Positions 45,040 to 53,776 of a stretch of 64,000 nt of DNA are shown piece after piece. The notes beneath the pieces were generated by a model. It was not told where the DNA came from, did no database searches, and saw nothing but the letters and a program-made list of their open reading frames with translations. How positions within the stretch are numbered: position 1 is the stretch's first letter; the number at the start of each line of letters is the position of its first letter. The position numbers were made by a program, and so were the translations under genes. The stretch comes from GWF2-38-69 sp965228125 (GTDB lineage Bacteria; Verrucomicrobiota; Lentisphaeria; Victivallales; GWF2-38-69), in the NCBI GenBank assembly GCA_965228125.1, contig OZ245791.1, forward strand, positions 806,001 to 870,000. Reading direction: 5' to 3'.

Positions 45040-45456
45040 TTAAAGATGAGAATATTCTACTATTTGGCGTATAAACTCTTCAAAATCTCTTAAGTTTTTA
45101 GTACAAATAGAATATACAATATTCCAGTCTATGACCTGATAATCATGAACTGAAATATTCCTGAACCCAACAGCTTTTCTCATCCTTTCGCTAATTTCTT
45201 TTGTGATTATTTTTCCTTTTTCAAGGCAGATAAAACTGTCAGACATGGTTTGAGGGGGATTAATGTTAGTTGCAGAAATAATATGTGCAGCTATGTCGAC
45301 ACTTGCCTGAATAGTCCTTTCAAGGTTTAAGGCGATAATGTCCTGAGCATCATAATTCGCAGCTAATTCATCTGACGAAGCAGGAATATGAGTCTTAATT
45401 CTTCCGATGGTCTTTATGATAATTTCTATTTTGGCAGCTATCACATCTTTATTCAT
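45040..45456 (-). CDS. hepT: HepT-type HEPN ribonuclease toxin (module 2)
   Basis: The 138-residue HEPN protein has GFRNISVHDYQVID (Arg-x4-His-x-Tyr) and LNLERTIQASVDIAAHI. The PPQTMSDSF loop corresponds to MPQTSSGAF in module 1, so the two HepT proteins are paralogues that have diverged well beyond a recent duplication. It overlaps its mntA by four bases. Confidence 0.88.
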   Translation of the reverse strand: MNKDVIAAKIEIIIKTIGRIKTHIPASSDELAANYDAQDIIALNLERTIQASVDIAAHIISATNINPPQTMSDSFICLEKGKIITKEISERMRKAVGFRNISVHDYQVIDWNIVYSICTKNLRDFEEFIRQIVEYSHL

Positions 45457-45878
45457 ATTTTAAAAGCTTTTGCTGATAAGAATTTATCTCTACGATATTT
45501 CAGAATATATCGTGTATTGGGCATAACATCAGATTGATCGTACCACATCTTTTTGATTAGCCTTGCATACAATTCAGGATATTTGTTGACAACCAAAGTT
45601 CCAGTACATAAAATTTGCTGAAGTATAGTTCCCGAAACCCTGTTCAAATCTACAATATCAAATTCGCGGTTAAATATATTAGATAAATCAAGATTTAACT
45701 GCAATAAAAAATCCGCAGAAAATTCTTTCTCTCCCGCAATACCAATATCAATATCGCTTTCTTTTTTAAAGTATTTATTTTTTAAAACAGAACCGAAAAC
45801 AAATCCCAATAATATCTCATACCTATTTTTAAGAGATTCCGCCAATTGCGTGATAATTTCCATAATATCTTCCCTCAA
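45453..45878 (-). CDS. mntA: MntA-type nucleotidyltransferase antitoxin (module 2)
   Basis: The 141-residue nucleotidyltransferase has LLGFVFGSVLKNKYFKKESDIDIGIAG (active site split by an unusual KNKYFKKE spacer) and EFDIVDLNRV with the third Asp. An extra C-terminal helix (MWYDQSDVMPNTRYILKYRR) is typical of HepT partners. It is 29 bases from the UDP-sugar dehydrogenase gene, so the toxin modules belong to the capsule transcript rather than having an obvious promoter. Confidence 0.85.
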   Translation of the reverse strand: MREDIMEIITQLAESLKNRYEILLGFVFGSVLKNKYFKKESDIDIGIAGEKEFSADFLLQLNLDLSNIFNREFDIVDLNRVSGTILQQILCTGTLVVNKYPELYARLIKKMWYDQSDVMPNTRYILKYRRDKFLSAKAFKI

Positions 45879-45906
45879 AACCTTATAGCTTTGTGTACTA
45901 AATAGT

Positions 45907-47214
45907 CTATGCTTTTATGACATTTTCTCCAAAAGGTACCGCATTTCTTGTATCTATTATAAGATTAGCATTATTGCCTATATACTTAAAATCAATGCAG
46001 TCATGATCAGTTGAAACTACAACTGCGTCAAACATTTTCAAATCGTCTAAAGTTTTTATAGATTTTTTGCGGGCATATTTGGGGTAATGCCTAGTGTCTC
46101 GAACTTCAGGGCAATAAGGATCATAATAGTCAACAATAGCACCCTTCTCTTCAAGAAGTTCCCACAGCTTAAATGAAGGACTTTCTCTTATGTCATCGAC
46201 ATTCTTTTTATAAGCAAGACCGACTATAAGGACTTTAGCTCCATTTAATGTCTTCTTTATGTCGTTTAGAGCGTTTAGAGTCTTTTCAACAACATATCTG
46301 GGCATAGCTGAATTTATCTCTCCGGCAAGTTCAATAAACTTCGTTGGATAATCAAATTCTCTGGCTTTCCAGGTAAGATAAAAGGGGTCAATCGGGATAC
46401 AGTGCCCGCCTAAACCAGGACCTGGGTAGAACGGCATATACCCGAATGGTTTAGTTTTAGCAGCATTTATAACTTCCCATATATCAATACCCATTTTATC
46501 AAAGATAATTTTGAGTTCATTAACCATTGCGATATTAATACATCTGAAAATATTTTCCATAAGTTTCGTAGCTTCAGCCGCAGCTGTTGATGAAACAGGA
46601 ACTGTTTTGCATATAACTGTGTCATACAAAGTTTGAGCTGCCTCAAGAGACGCTTTATTATAGCCGCCAACGACTTTGGGTATCGTCGAAGTTGAAAAGT
46701 CTTTATTGTTTGGATCTTCTCTTTCAGGCGAAAAAGCAAGAAAGAAATCTGTTCCAGCCTTAAGTCCTCCTTTTTCTAAAATAGACTTTAAAACCTCATC
46801 AGTTGTTCCAGGGTAAGTGGTAGATTCCAGACAATAAAGCTGATCTCTACGGACGAAAGGGGCAAGGGCTTCAGCAGAAGCTACAATATAAGTCATATCA
46901 GGCTCACGCTGTTTAGTAAGCGGTGTGGGAACACAAATCAGAATTGCATCACAATCAGATATATGTTGGAATTCTGTATAGCATTCAAACTTACCTCTTT
47001 GGATAAGATTCTTAATTTGTTCTTTGGGAATATGATTGATGTAACTTTCTCCATTCTCAAGCATTATTTTTTTATGTGAATCTGTATCAAACCCTATAGT
47101 TTTAAATCCTGCCTTGGAAAACTCCAAAAGCAATGGAAGACCAACATACCCCAGTCCCAAAACACCAATTACAGTTTCTCTATTTTTGACTTTTTCTGAA
47201 AATTTTTTTAGCAT
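45907..47214 (-). CDS. UDP-sugar 6-dehydrogenase (WbpO/TviB/WecC family)
   Basis: The 435-residue enzyme begins with IGVLGLGYVGLPLLLEFSKA (NAD site). It has VPTPLTKQREPDM, ESTTYPGTTDEV and GPGLGGHCIPIDPFYLTWKA, in which the Cys is the catalytic nucleophile. C-terminal VGLAYKKNVDDIRESPSFKL closes the domain. The GLGGHCIPIDPFYL form marks HexNAc dehydrogenases (WbpO/TviB type) rather than UDP-glucose dehydrogenase. With the WbpP-like epimerase it could make UDP-GalNAcA; that is inference. Confidence 0.9.
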   Translation of the reverse strand: MLKKFSEKVKNRETVIGVLGLGYVGLPLLLEFSKAGFKTIGFDTDSHKKIMLENGESYINHIPKEQIKNLIQRGKFECYTEFQHISDCDAILICVPTPLTKQREPDMTYIVASAEALAPFVRRDQLYCLESTTYPGTTDEVLKSILEKGGLKAGTDFFLAFSPEREDPNNKDFSTSTIPKVVGGYNKASLEAAQTLYDTVICKTVPVSSTAAAEATKLMENIFRCINIAMVNELKIIFDKMGIDIWEVINAAKTKPFGYMPFYPGPGLGGHCIPIDPFYLTWKAREFDYPTKFIELAGEINSAMPRYVVEKTLNALNDIKKTLNGAKVLIVGLAYKKNVDDIRESPSFKLWELLEEKGAIVDYYDPYCPEVRDTRHYPKYARKKSIKTLDDLKMFDAVVVSTDHDCIDFKYIGNNANLIIDTRNAVPFGENVIKA

Positions 47215-47317
47215 TTCAGTCTCTTTTTGATATGTCTAACAAATATTGAAATCATTCTTGAAAAAAAACTCCATAAAAATTAGCCCTCTCATAATTTTAG
47301 GTCGAATTTCTGTTCAC

Positions 47318-48385
47318 TCATTTTTTAAAAATTCTCAGTTTAGCCAGATCTTTTTTTAACTCTTCTAGAATGAGAGTAACAATATTTTCATCCTGCCCCG
47401 TTATCTCTCCAATGTTACGGATAATTATTATCACGATACCAAAAACTAAAAACAAAAACCCAAGTATGGCTGCATTTCTTATATATTTCGGAGGGAGAGG
47501 TTTAGCCGGAGCTATAGCTTTCTGGAGAATTATCAGCAATGGTGACGACTGTAAAGAATCAATCCCAAGTGCCTGAGATTTTTCCATAAGAGCTTTATAA
47601 AAGTCCTCTTTCAAAAGAACATCATCCTGTAAACTCTTCAGTTCAGCTTTAGCTCCTTGATAAGCATATTCTCTATTATTGTCATCTGCGTTTCCCTGCA
47701 ACTGCTTATTGCTCTTAATAAACTTTGTTAGGTTTGTTCTTGAGTCATCTAGTGTCTTTTTAGCTTCAGACAGCTGCCCTTTTACAAATTCATAATTCCG
47801 TTTCGTAGTACCGTAGAACTCATTTTTGTAAAACTCATTAAGCTGATTGATAACATTATTCACTACTTCAGCAGACAAGTCAGGAAAAGGCGAAGTATAG
47901 GACAATTTAAGAACAAATGTTCTTTTATCGTAAGATATTTTGAGGTTGCTGCTTACTGTTTTAATTGTGCCTTCTATTTCATTGTTCTTATAAAATCCTT
48001 TCAAGTCAGAAGTTATTTTATTATTATCGTAAGTGTATCTCTTGTTTATAATGTCGATAATAAATCCCCTGGAATTAAGCACAGTGTCATAGGAATACTG
48101 AACAACATTGCTTGGAGAGCTTCCTGTACCGCCTGAGCGAGTATCCTGTTTAATTCTTTCAGGCGACTGGAGAAGGACTGCGCCTTCTGCAAAGTATCTA
48201 GGAGTATATAGCAAATAAGTTATAAAATAACCCAAAGCTATACCCAAAAAGAGCATTCCAATGATAAACCATCTTTTTTTGATAATGACTTTGAAGAAAG
48301 GAAGGAGAGAGATTTCAGAATCAAAGTGATTTTCCCCATCCGATAGGTGGTTGGTACTTTTTAAATCCATTTCATTTTCTCCCAT
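47318..48385 (-). CDS. wzz: Wzz-type chain-length regulator
   Basis: The 355-residue protein has two transmembrane helices, one near 40-60 and one near 305-325, with a periplasmic coiled-coil domain between, and the Pro-rich IAPAKPLPPKYIRN motif before helix 2. It ends 30 residues after helix 2, so there is no tyrosine kinase domain; no separate kinase is seen in the window either. It sets polymer length with Wzy. Its ATG shares one base with the wza stop (TAATG), giving coupled translation. Confidence 0.88.
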   Translation of the reverse strand: MGENEMDLKSTNHLSDGENHFDSEISLLPFFKVIIKKRWFIIGMLFLGIALGYFITYLLYTPRYFAEGAVLLQSPERIKQDTRSGGTGSSPSNVVQYSYDTVLNSRGFIIDIINKRYTYDNNKITSDLKGFYKNNEIEGTIKTVSSNLKISYDKRTFVLKLSYTSPFPDLSAEVVNNVINQLNEFYKNEFYGTTKRNYEFVKGQLSEAKKTLDDSRTNLTKFIKSNKQLQGNADDNNREYAYQGAKAELKSLQDDVLLKEDFYKALMEKSQALGIDSLQSSPLLIILQKAIAPAKPLPPKYIRNAAILGFLFLVFGIVIIIIRNIGEITGQDENIVTLILEELKKDLAKLRIFKK

Positions 48386-50169
48386 TATTCAACAGGTACA
48401 ATAATTTTTGAGCCTCGTTTGACAACAGGATCTAACAGCCATAACCAAAAATACGCATCTATTTTTTTGCCAGAAATAGAAATAACACTAGTTTCATATT
48501 TTTGTGCATTTCCAGTAAAACCTCCTGCCAAATCTATATAGTATCCTGCTGTTTCATCATCTTTGTAAGGATAAAAACCCGGAGACATAACGCCTCCTGA
48601 AACTTCGACAAAAGGCTCTTTTTTATGTAATTCCAACTTGTCGAATTTAGTAACAACAAAATTGTTTTTCTCATTAGGATTATCAATTATACTACTTAGG
48701 TCAATGATCATAGGCTTGTTGTTATGAAAGAAGATTGCGTTAGAAAGATCAGCTTCGCTCGAAGGAGTTCCCGCATTAAGCAAATCCGTAAGCCTTGTAT
48801 CTCTGTTTATTTTCAGAATCTGCGGATTTTTAAAATATCCATCCACTATAGCATAATTCTTATCAAAAAAATAATTATTGTCATTTACTATTAGTGTGTC
48901 TTCTGGCGATAAAACAAGGTCCTTCTCTTTATTTCCTTCAAGTGCATCCTGTGTATTAATTAGCTTATAGAACAAAGCCCCATCCTCATTGCGGCGTAAA
49001 AGAAACAATTTTTTGTAGGCATCACGATAAAGCCCGCCTGACTTTTTGATATAATCACTAATTCTCTGCCCCGACTCGTATCTGAGAATACCATTGTATC
49101 TGATTCCATCCCCTGTAACATTTATATAGCTATAGGGTTTTGAAGTATATATTTCTTTGGCCAGAATAATATCCCTATCTTTAACCTCTATATCTTTTAG
49201 AGATGAGAAATCACCCTCTTTGCGGGTATTCTGAACGGATTTTTCTTCATTTACATCATTCTTTGCATTAGAAACATCCATTATCCCAGAAGCCTGACTC
49301 GAAAGACTACCTGCATATCCAGTCAAACTTTCAACACTATCTTTTGGAGTTATTTCATAAAGTCCAGGATTGTTGACAGCGCCAAGAACATATGCAGAGC
49401 TTTTTCTAACAGGGACAAAAACGACAGCGCCATCCCCAATATATCTATTCTCCTCAGACAATTTACCTTTTAGTAAAAAATCATACAGATCAAAGGTAGA
49501 TTTCGAACCATCGGTATTAGTTATCTGAATATCCCTAACACTTCCGTTGTCTTTTAGCCCACCTGCTGCTGCTATAGCAGAAATTACTGAAGAATTGGCC
49601 CCATTGAGTATCACAACACCAGGATGAACTACTTCGCCTGTCAGATAGACTTTTACTCCTGAAACCTTTGCCAGAGTTATATCGACATGCGCTTTACCCG
49701 CCCCTTGGTCTTCCTTATCGATATAGAAACTATAAGAATCAGCTAGTTTATTCAATATCTTCTTCTTGCCTTCCTCGTATGTCATGCCTCTGAGTTCGAC
49801 TTTACCGATTTTAGGGATTATTATATAGCCTTCTTTATTGATTGTCAGAGAGTAATGTAAATCAAGTTCGCCCCACACATCAATATTGATAATATCGTCG
49901 GACTTTAATATATAGTCAGGCTGAATACCTAAATCAGCACCAGTAGAATTGAGGAATTTGGCACCTTCTTTAGCAAAGAAATCCGAGCCTACCACTTTCA
50001 AATTGGAATCTCCAAAATTCCCTTCTTTCTCAGACAAATTCTTCTGTATTTCCAAATTACCTTCTATTTCGGCGTTATTTTGCACATTTTCCAGTGCCAG
50101 TGAATAGCTCCACGAAGAAATCATGAAGAGAAAATATAGGGTAGTTTTGATGATGGTTTTCGATTGCAT
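48385..50169 (-). CDS. wza: Wza-type polysaccharide export protein (SLBB domains)
   Basis: From the ATG at 50169 the protein has 594 residues; an upstream ATG at 50217 lacks a signal pattern, whereas 50169 gives a clean signal peptide (TIIKTTLYFLFMISSWSYSLA). The Poly_export domain (YILKSDDIINIDVWGELDLH) and about five SLBB repeats (KVYLTGEVVHPGVVIL, AYVLGAVNNPGLYEI, FVEVSGGVMSPGFYP) follow. It lacks a lipobox, unlike E. coli Wza. It is the outer-membrane export channel component, first in the minus-strand locus and coupled to wzz. Confidence 0.88.
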   Translation of the reverse strand: MQSKTIIKTTLYFLFMISSWSYSLALENVQNNAEIEGNLEIQKNLSEKEGNFGDSNLKVVGSDFFAKEGAKFLNSTGADLGIQPDYILKSDDIINIDVWGELDLHYSLTINKEGYIIIPKIGKVELRGMTYEEGKKKILNKLADSYSFYIDKEDQGAGKAHVDITLAKVSGVKVYLTGEVVHPGVVILNGANSSVISAIAAAGGLKDNGSVRDIQITNTDGSKSTFDLYDFLLKGKLSEENRYIGDGAVVFVPVRKSSAYVLGAVNNPGLYEITPKDSVESLTGYAGSLSSQASGIMDVSNAKNDVNEEKSVQNTRKEGDFSSLKDIEVKDRDIILAKEIYTSKPYSYINVTGDGIRYNGILRYESGQRISDYIKKSGGLYRDAYKKLFLLRRNEDGALFYKLINTQDALEGNKEKDLVLSPEDTLIVNDNNYFFDKNYAIVDGYFKNPQILKINRDTRLTDLLNAGTPSSEADLSNAIFFHNNKPMIIDLSSIIDNPNEKNNFVVTKFDKLELHKKEPFVEVSGGVMSPGFYPYKDDETAGYYIDLAGGFTGNAQKYETSVISISGKKIDAYFWLWLLDPVVKRGSKIIVPVE

Positions 50170-50280
50170 AATGAACCTGCGTTTTATAATTGAATAAATA
50201 ATAGCTAGTTGAGGCATAAGTAAATTTCACTAGAACCTATTAGATTTAGCGTTAATTTTCAAACTCAAAGTAAACTTTTA

Positions 50281-50466
50281 TCAATACTTTGCTTCTGTGA
50301 CATCGGATTTGACTTCCTCGGCCTTGTCTTGGGCCTTGGATAGTAAGGCATGGTATTGTTTAGTTAAATAATCCATTACTTCGACTCTATACTTATAAAG
50401 CCCCATTCCTAATATTATCAGAAATATGGAGTAAACAAAAAAACATCCTATTTTACCAGTCTTCAT
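50281..50466 (-). CDS. Small single-pass membrane protein with a helical tail
   Basis: The 61-residue protein has one hydrophobic helix (about 9-24, FFVYSIFLIILGMGLY) followed by a charged amphipathic tail with KAQDKAEEVKSD. No family is recognised. The ATG at 50466 has GGCGG at a long distance. It lies 112 bases upstream of the wza start and may lead the transcript. The start and reality are moderately supported by composition only. Confidence 0.5.
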   Translation of the reverse strand: MKTGKIGCFFVYSIFLIILGMGLYKYRVEVMDYLTKQYHALLSKAQDKAEEVKSDVTEAKY

Positions 50467-50591
50467 ATAGCAGTAACCGCCTAAACTTAGATTGTTATTA
50501 GAAAAACAACTCTTGCAAAAACATTATAATGATATAGCATTTCTATTGAAATAGTATTTACTTTAAACATGAAAAAAATAAAGGGTTAATT

Positions 50592-51092
50592 ATGAAAAAA
50601 ATCACTATCGCAGCTTCAATTCTTCTGCTAAGCATCTCATTTCTGGTAAATGGTGCCGACTCTACAGAAAAATCCGGCTCTACTCCTGTTAAATTCTCAG
50701 TTTGGCCAGGAGTAGCCCAATGGCCAACGGGATTGAACACATACGGTATCAGCTTCGGTTTTCCGGCTTCTTACGATTCCCCGAATACGTATGTTGCAGG
50801 AGTGGATTTTGCGCTTTCTCACTCAACATCAAATGTAAAAGGCATACAAAATGCAGTACTTATCACAGGTTCTAACTCCGACGGTATACAGTTCGCCATT
50901 GCTAACATTGTCGATATGTTCTACGGTGTCGAGTTTGGTGTTTACAACGAATACAAAAATTCTAAAGGACTTCAAATCGGACTTATAAATAAAGGAACCT
51001 CTTCAAAAGGAGTACAGATAGGCCTGATTAATATGCTGGATAACGGTTTCTTCCCAACTTTCCCTATATTTAACTTTTCTAATACAAAATGA
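50592..51092 (+). CDS. Secreted LA_2272-type surface-repeat protein
   Basis: The 166-residue protein has a signal peptide (KKITIAASILLLSISFLVNGA). The mature part is built from short repeats of the pattern G-[LV]-Q-[IF]-[GA]-L-I-N (GIQNAVLI, GIQFAIANI, GLQIGLINK, GVQIGLINM), ending FFPTFPIFNFS. This is the LA_2272-type beta-repeat of unknown function found in spirochaetes and other groups. AAAGGG lies upstream of the ATG. Its stop overlaps the sdaA start by four bases. Confidence 0.8.
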   Translation: MKKITIAASILLLSISFLVNGADSTEKSGSTPVKFSVWPGVAQWPTGLNTYGISFGFPASYDSPNTYVAGVDFALSHSTSNVKGIQNAVLITGSNSDGIQFAIANIVDMFYGVEFGVYNEYKNSKGLQIGLINKGTSSKGVQIGLINMLDNGFFPTFPIFNFSNTK

Positions 51093-52291
51093 AATCCATA
51101 AGAGAACTTTACAGAATCGGCCATGGCCCCTCAAGCAGTCATACTATGGGGCCGGCGAGAGCCGCTTTGAATTTCAAGGCCAAGAACCCAAATGCCTGTT
51201 CTTTCAAAGTAGTGCTTTCCGGGAGCCTTGCATTGACTGGCAAAGGGCATTTCACGGACAAGGCTATAATAGAAACATTTGCCCCTCATAAAGCGGATAT
51301 AGTCTGGCAGCCTAATAAAACCATAGCCAATCATCCTAACGGATTCTCTCTTGAGGCCTTTGATGCTAACGGATTCAAAATAGATGAGGTTATTGATGCC
51401 AGTACAGGCGGTGGCGCACTGAAAAGCGATGGCGATTCAGGTTTCATCTATTCATTCAAGACCATGTCAGAAATAATGAAGTACTGTAAGAAAAACAATT
51501 TACAATATTGGCAATATGTAGAGGAAGTTGAAGGCAAGGATATTTGGGAGTTTTTGGACACAGTAATAAAAGCAATGAGGGACGCCATAGTAAGAGGGCT
51601 AAAAAATACCGGTATTTTGCCAGGACCTCTAAAACTTCCTAGAAAAGCAGGAATATTCAAGCATAAAAGTTTATCCTTAAACAAGGATTTCGGTGCTCAG
51701 GCGCTTACGGGAGCTTATGCGTATGCCGTGTCAGAAGAAAATGCTTCGGGAGGAGTTGTAGTAACTGCGCCTACCTGCGGTTCCTGTGGAATATTGCCGG
51801 CCGTCCTGGCAACTTTCTACAAACGCTTTGAATCTGAAATGGATGATTTGCTTCATGCCATGGCCACTGCCGCTCTCTTTGGCAACATAGCTAAACACAA
51901 TGGTTCTATTTCAGGAGCAGTGGCGGGATGTCAGGCTGAAGTAGGCGTTGCCTGTTCAATGGCAGCTGCAGCTGCAGCTCAACTGATGGGCGGTTCTATC
52001 GAACAAATCGAATATGCTGCTGAAATGGGTTTAGAGCATCATTTAGGCTTAACGTGTGACCCTGTAATGGGGCTTGTTCAAATACCTTGCATAGAAAGAA
52101 ACGCTTTTGCCGCCCTCCGATCAATGAGTTGCGCTAACTTTGCATTATTGTCTGAAGGAAAGCACCAGATATCATATGATGACATCGTCAAGGTTCTTAT
52201 AGAGACAGGTACAAACCTTTCATCATTGTATAGAGAAACATCTACAGGTGGACTAGCTACTGTCTATCACAGCGGCAATATGGATGAGTAA
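51089..52291 (+). CDS. sdaA: L-serine ammonia-lyase, iron-sulfur type (single chain)
   Basis: The 400-residue single-chain enzyme starts with the beta part: RELYRIGHGPSSSHTMGPARAA. A middle segment links to the alpha part, with VVTAPTCGSCGILPAVL, GSISGAVAGCQAEVGVACSM and HHLGLTCDPVMGLVQIPCIERN; cysteines in these hold the [4Fe-4S] cluster. It turns L-serine into pyruvate and ammonia. An ATGA overlap couples it to the surface-repeat gene. It is oxygen-sensitive in all studied relatives, which fits an anaerobic lifestyle. Convergent with proA. Confidence 0.92.
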   Translation: MKSIRELYRIGHGPSSSHTMGPARAALNFKAKNPNACSFKVVLSGSLALTGKGHFTDKAIIETFAPHKADIVWQPNKTIANHPNGFSLEAFDANGFKIDEVIDASTGGGALKSDGDSGFIYSFKTMSEIMKYCKKNNLQYWQYVEEVEGKDIWEFLDTVIKAMRDAIVRGLKNTGILPGPLKLPRKAGIFKHKSLSLNKDFGAQALTGAYAYAVSEENASGGVVVTAPTCGSCGILPAVLATFYKRFESEMDDLLHAMATAALFGNIAKHNGSISGAVAGCQAEVGVACSMAAAAAAQLMGGSIEQIEYAAEMGLEHHLGLTCDPVMGLVQIPCIERNAFAALRSMSCANFALLSEGKHQISYDDIVKVLIETGTNLSSLYRETSTGGLATVYHSGNMDE

Positions 52292-52352
52292 AGTTGAATT
52301 AATAGACTCTTAGGCCTATATAACATTAGAGTGAAAAAACATAGGGAACTCC

Positions 52353-53633
52353 TTATCCTCGCGTCTGGCCTGAACCGTAAATTAGGTATTTGTAGCTTGT
52401 CAGCTCTTTTAACCCCATAGGGCCTCTGGCGTGAATTTTGTCTGTGCTAATCCCTATTTCTGCCCCCATTCCAAATTCAAAGCCATCGGTAAAACGAGTA
52501 GAAGCGTTATGATAGACAGCCGATGAGTCAATTTCGATCATAAATTTCTCTGCCGCAGATTTATCATTGGTAATTATCAAATCACTGTGTTTAGATCCGT
52601 ACTTGTTGATATGAAAAATAGCGCTGTCGAGATCAGGAACTATTTTAACTGACAAAATCATATCGTTGTACTCTTCGTACCATTCTTCTTCTGTAGCTTC
52701 CTTGGAACCTTTAGCCAATTCACAGAATATTTTATCACCTCTTAAATCAACTCCTTTCTGAATTAGTCTTTCGGCAATCAACGGGGCAATTTCATCAGCG
52801 ATATCATTATGAATGAGAAGATGCTCAGCAGCATTACAAGTTCCAGGCCTCTGGCATTTTGCGTTCTCCAGAAGACTCAAAGCCATGTTGAAATCACAAT
52901 CTTTGTCGAAATAGACATGACATACACCTTTATAATGTTTAATCACTGGAATGGTTGACTCTGCAACCACTTTTCTAATCAAAGACTCCCCTCCTCTGGG
53001 AATCACTAAATCAACATATTGGTTCATTTTCAATAAAGTCGAAACAGCCTCTCTGTCCGTCCATGGAATAAGTTGGATAATATTTTTATCAAGCCCGACC
53101 TCTACACATGCTTTATTGACACTTTGAACCAAGGCCAGATTAGAATTTATTGCCTCAGAACCACCCCTTAGAATAACGGCGTTTCCAGCTTTGAGACAAA
53201 GTGCGGCTGCATCGACAGTAACATTCGGCCTTGATTCATAAATGATTGCAATCACGCCTATAGGAACGCTTACCTTTCTTATTTCCAAACCATTCGGCCT
53301 TACTGTGCTTGAAATAGTCTGTCCGACAGGATCTTCCAAAGAAACAACCTGGTTTAGCCCAAGTACAATTTCACTGATCCTTTTATCATCTAGCCTAAGT
53401 CGGTCAATCATAGATTTGGAAAGCCCGTTCTCAACAGCTTTATTTATGTCTTTCTGGTTTTCTGCTATTATATAATCCTTATCCTGCTCTATAAATTTGG
53501 CGATTGTTTCTATGCATTCATTTTTTATAGCAGTGGTAACTTTAACAAGCTGCCTAGAAGCAATCACAGAGTTTTCGCCAATCCCAAAAATGGCTTCGGT
53601 TAACTCAATATTTGAATTCTTTTTCACTGTCAT
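52353..53633 (-). CDS. proA: Gamma-glutamyl phosphate reductase
   Basis: The 426-residue aldehyde dehydrogenase-fold enzyme contains PIGVIAIIYESRPNVTVDAA, LCLKAGNAVILRGGSEA and NAKCQRPGTCNAAEHLLI, in which the Cys of GTCN is catalytic. HNASTRFTDGFEFGMGAEIGIST and ARGPMGLKELTSYKY at the C-terminus are ProA signatures. It makes glutamate semialdehyde for proline. No proB is adjacent, so its partner is elsewhere. Convergent with sdaA. Confidence 0.95.
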   Translation of the reverse strand: MTVKKNSNIELTEAIFGIGENSVIASRQLVKVTTAIKNECIETIAKFIEQDKDYIIAENQKDINKAVENGLSKSMIDRLRLDDKRISEIVLGLNQVVSLEDPVGQTISSTVRPNGLEIRKVSVPIGVIAIIYESRPNVTVDAAALCLKAGNAVILRGGSEAINSNLALVQSVNKACVEVGLDKNIIQLIPWTDREAVSTLLKMNQYVDLVIPRGGESLIRKVVAESTIPVIKHYKGVCHVYFDKDCDFNMALSLLENAKCQRPGTCNAAEHLLIHNDIADEIAPLIAERLIQKGVDLRGDKIFCELAKGSKEATEEEWYEEYNDMILSVKIVPDLDSAIFHINKYGSKHSDLIITNDKSAAEKFMIEIDSSAVYHNASTRFTDGFEFGMGAEIGISTDKIHARGPMGLKELTSYKYLIYGSGQTRG

Positions 53634-53751
53634 TCCATAAATTCTAAGTTTAATTAAAAATCATTATATCATGGGCTCAAAATAGTTTCTTCTTTAAAAA
53701 AATCATTTTAGATTTACTTTTTACAAACTTGATAAGTAAATAATTCAGAGA

Positions 53752-53776
53752 AAAATAAGGCAAGTCATTTGCCTTT
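53752..53776 (-). terminator. Terminator after the MFS transporter gene
   Basis: The stem AAGGCAA (53757-53763) pairs with TTGCCTT (53769-53775) around a 5-base loop. On the minus strand it is followed by ATTTTTCTC. It abuts the MFS stop codon, ends that transcript, and may also read the other way because of a T-run on the plus strand. Confidence 0.75.
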
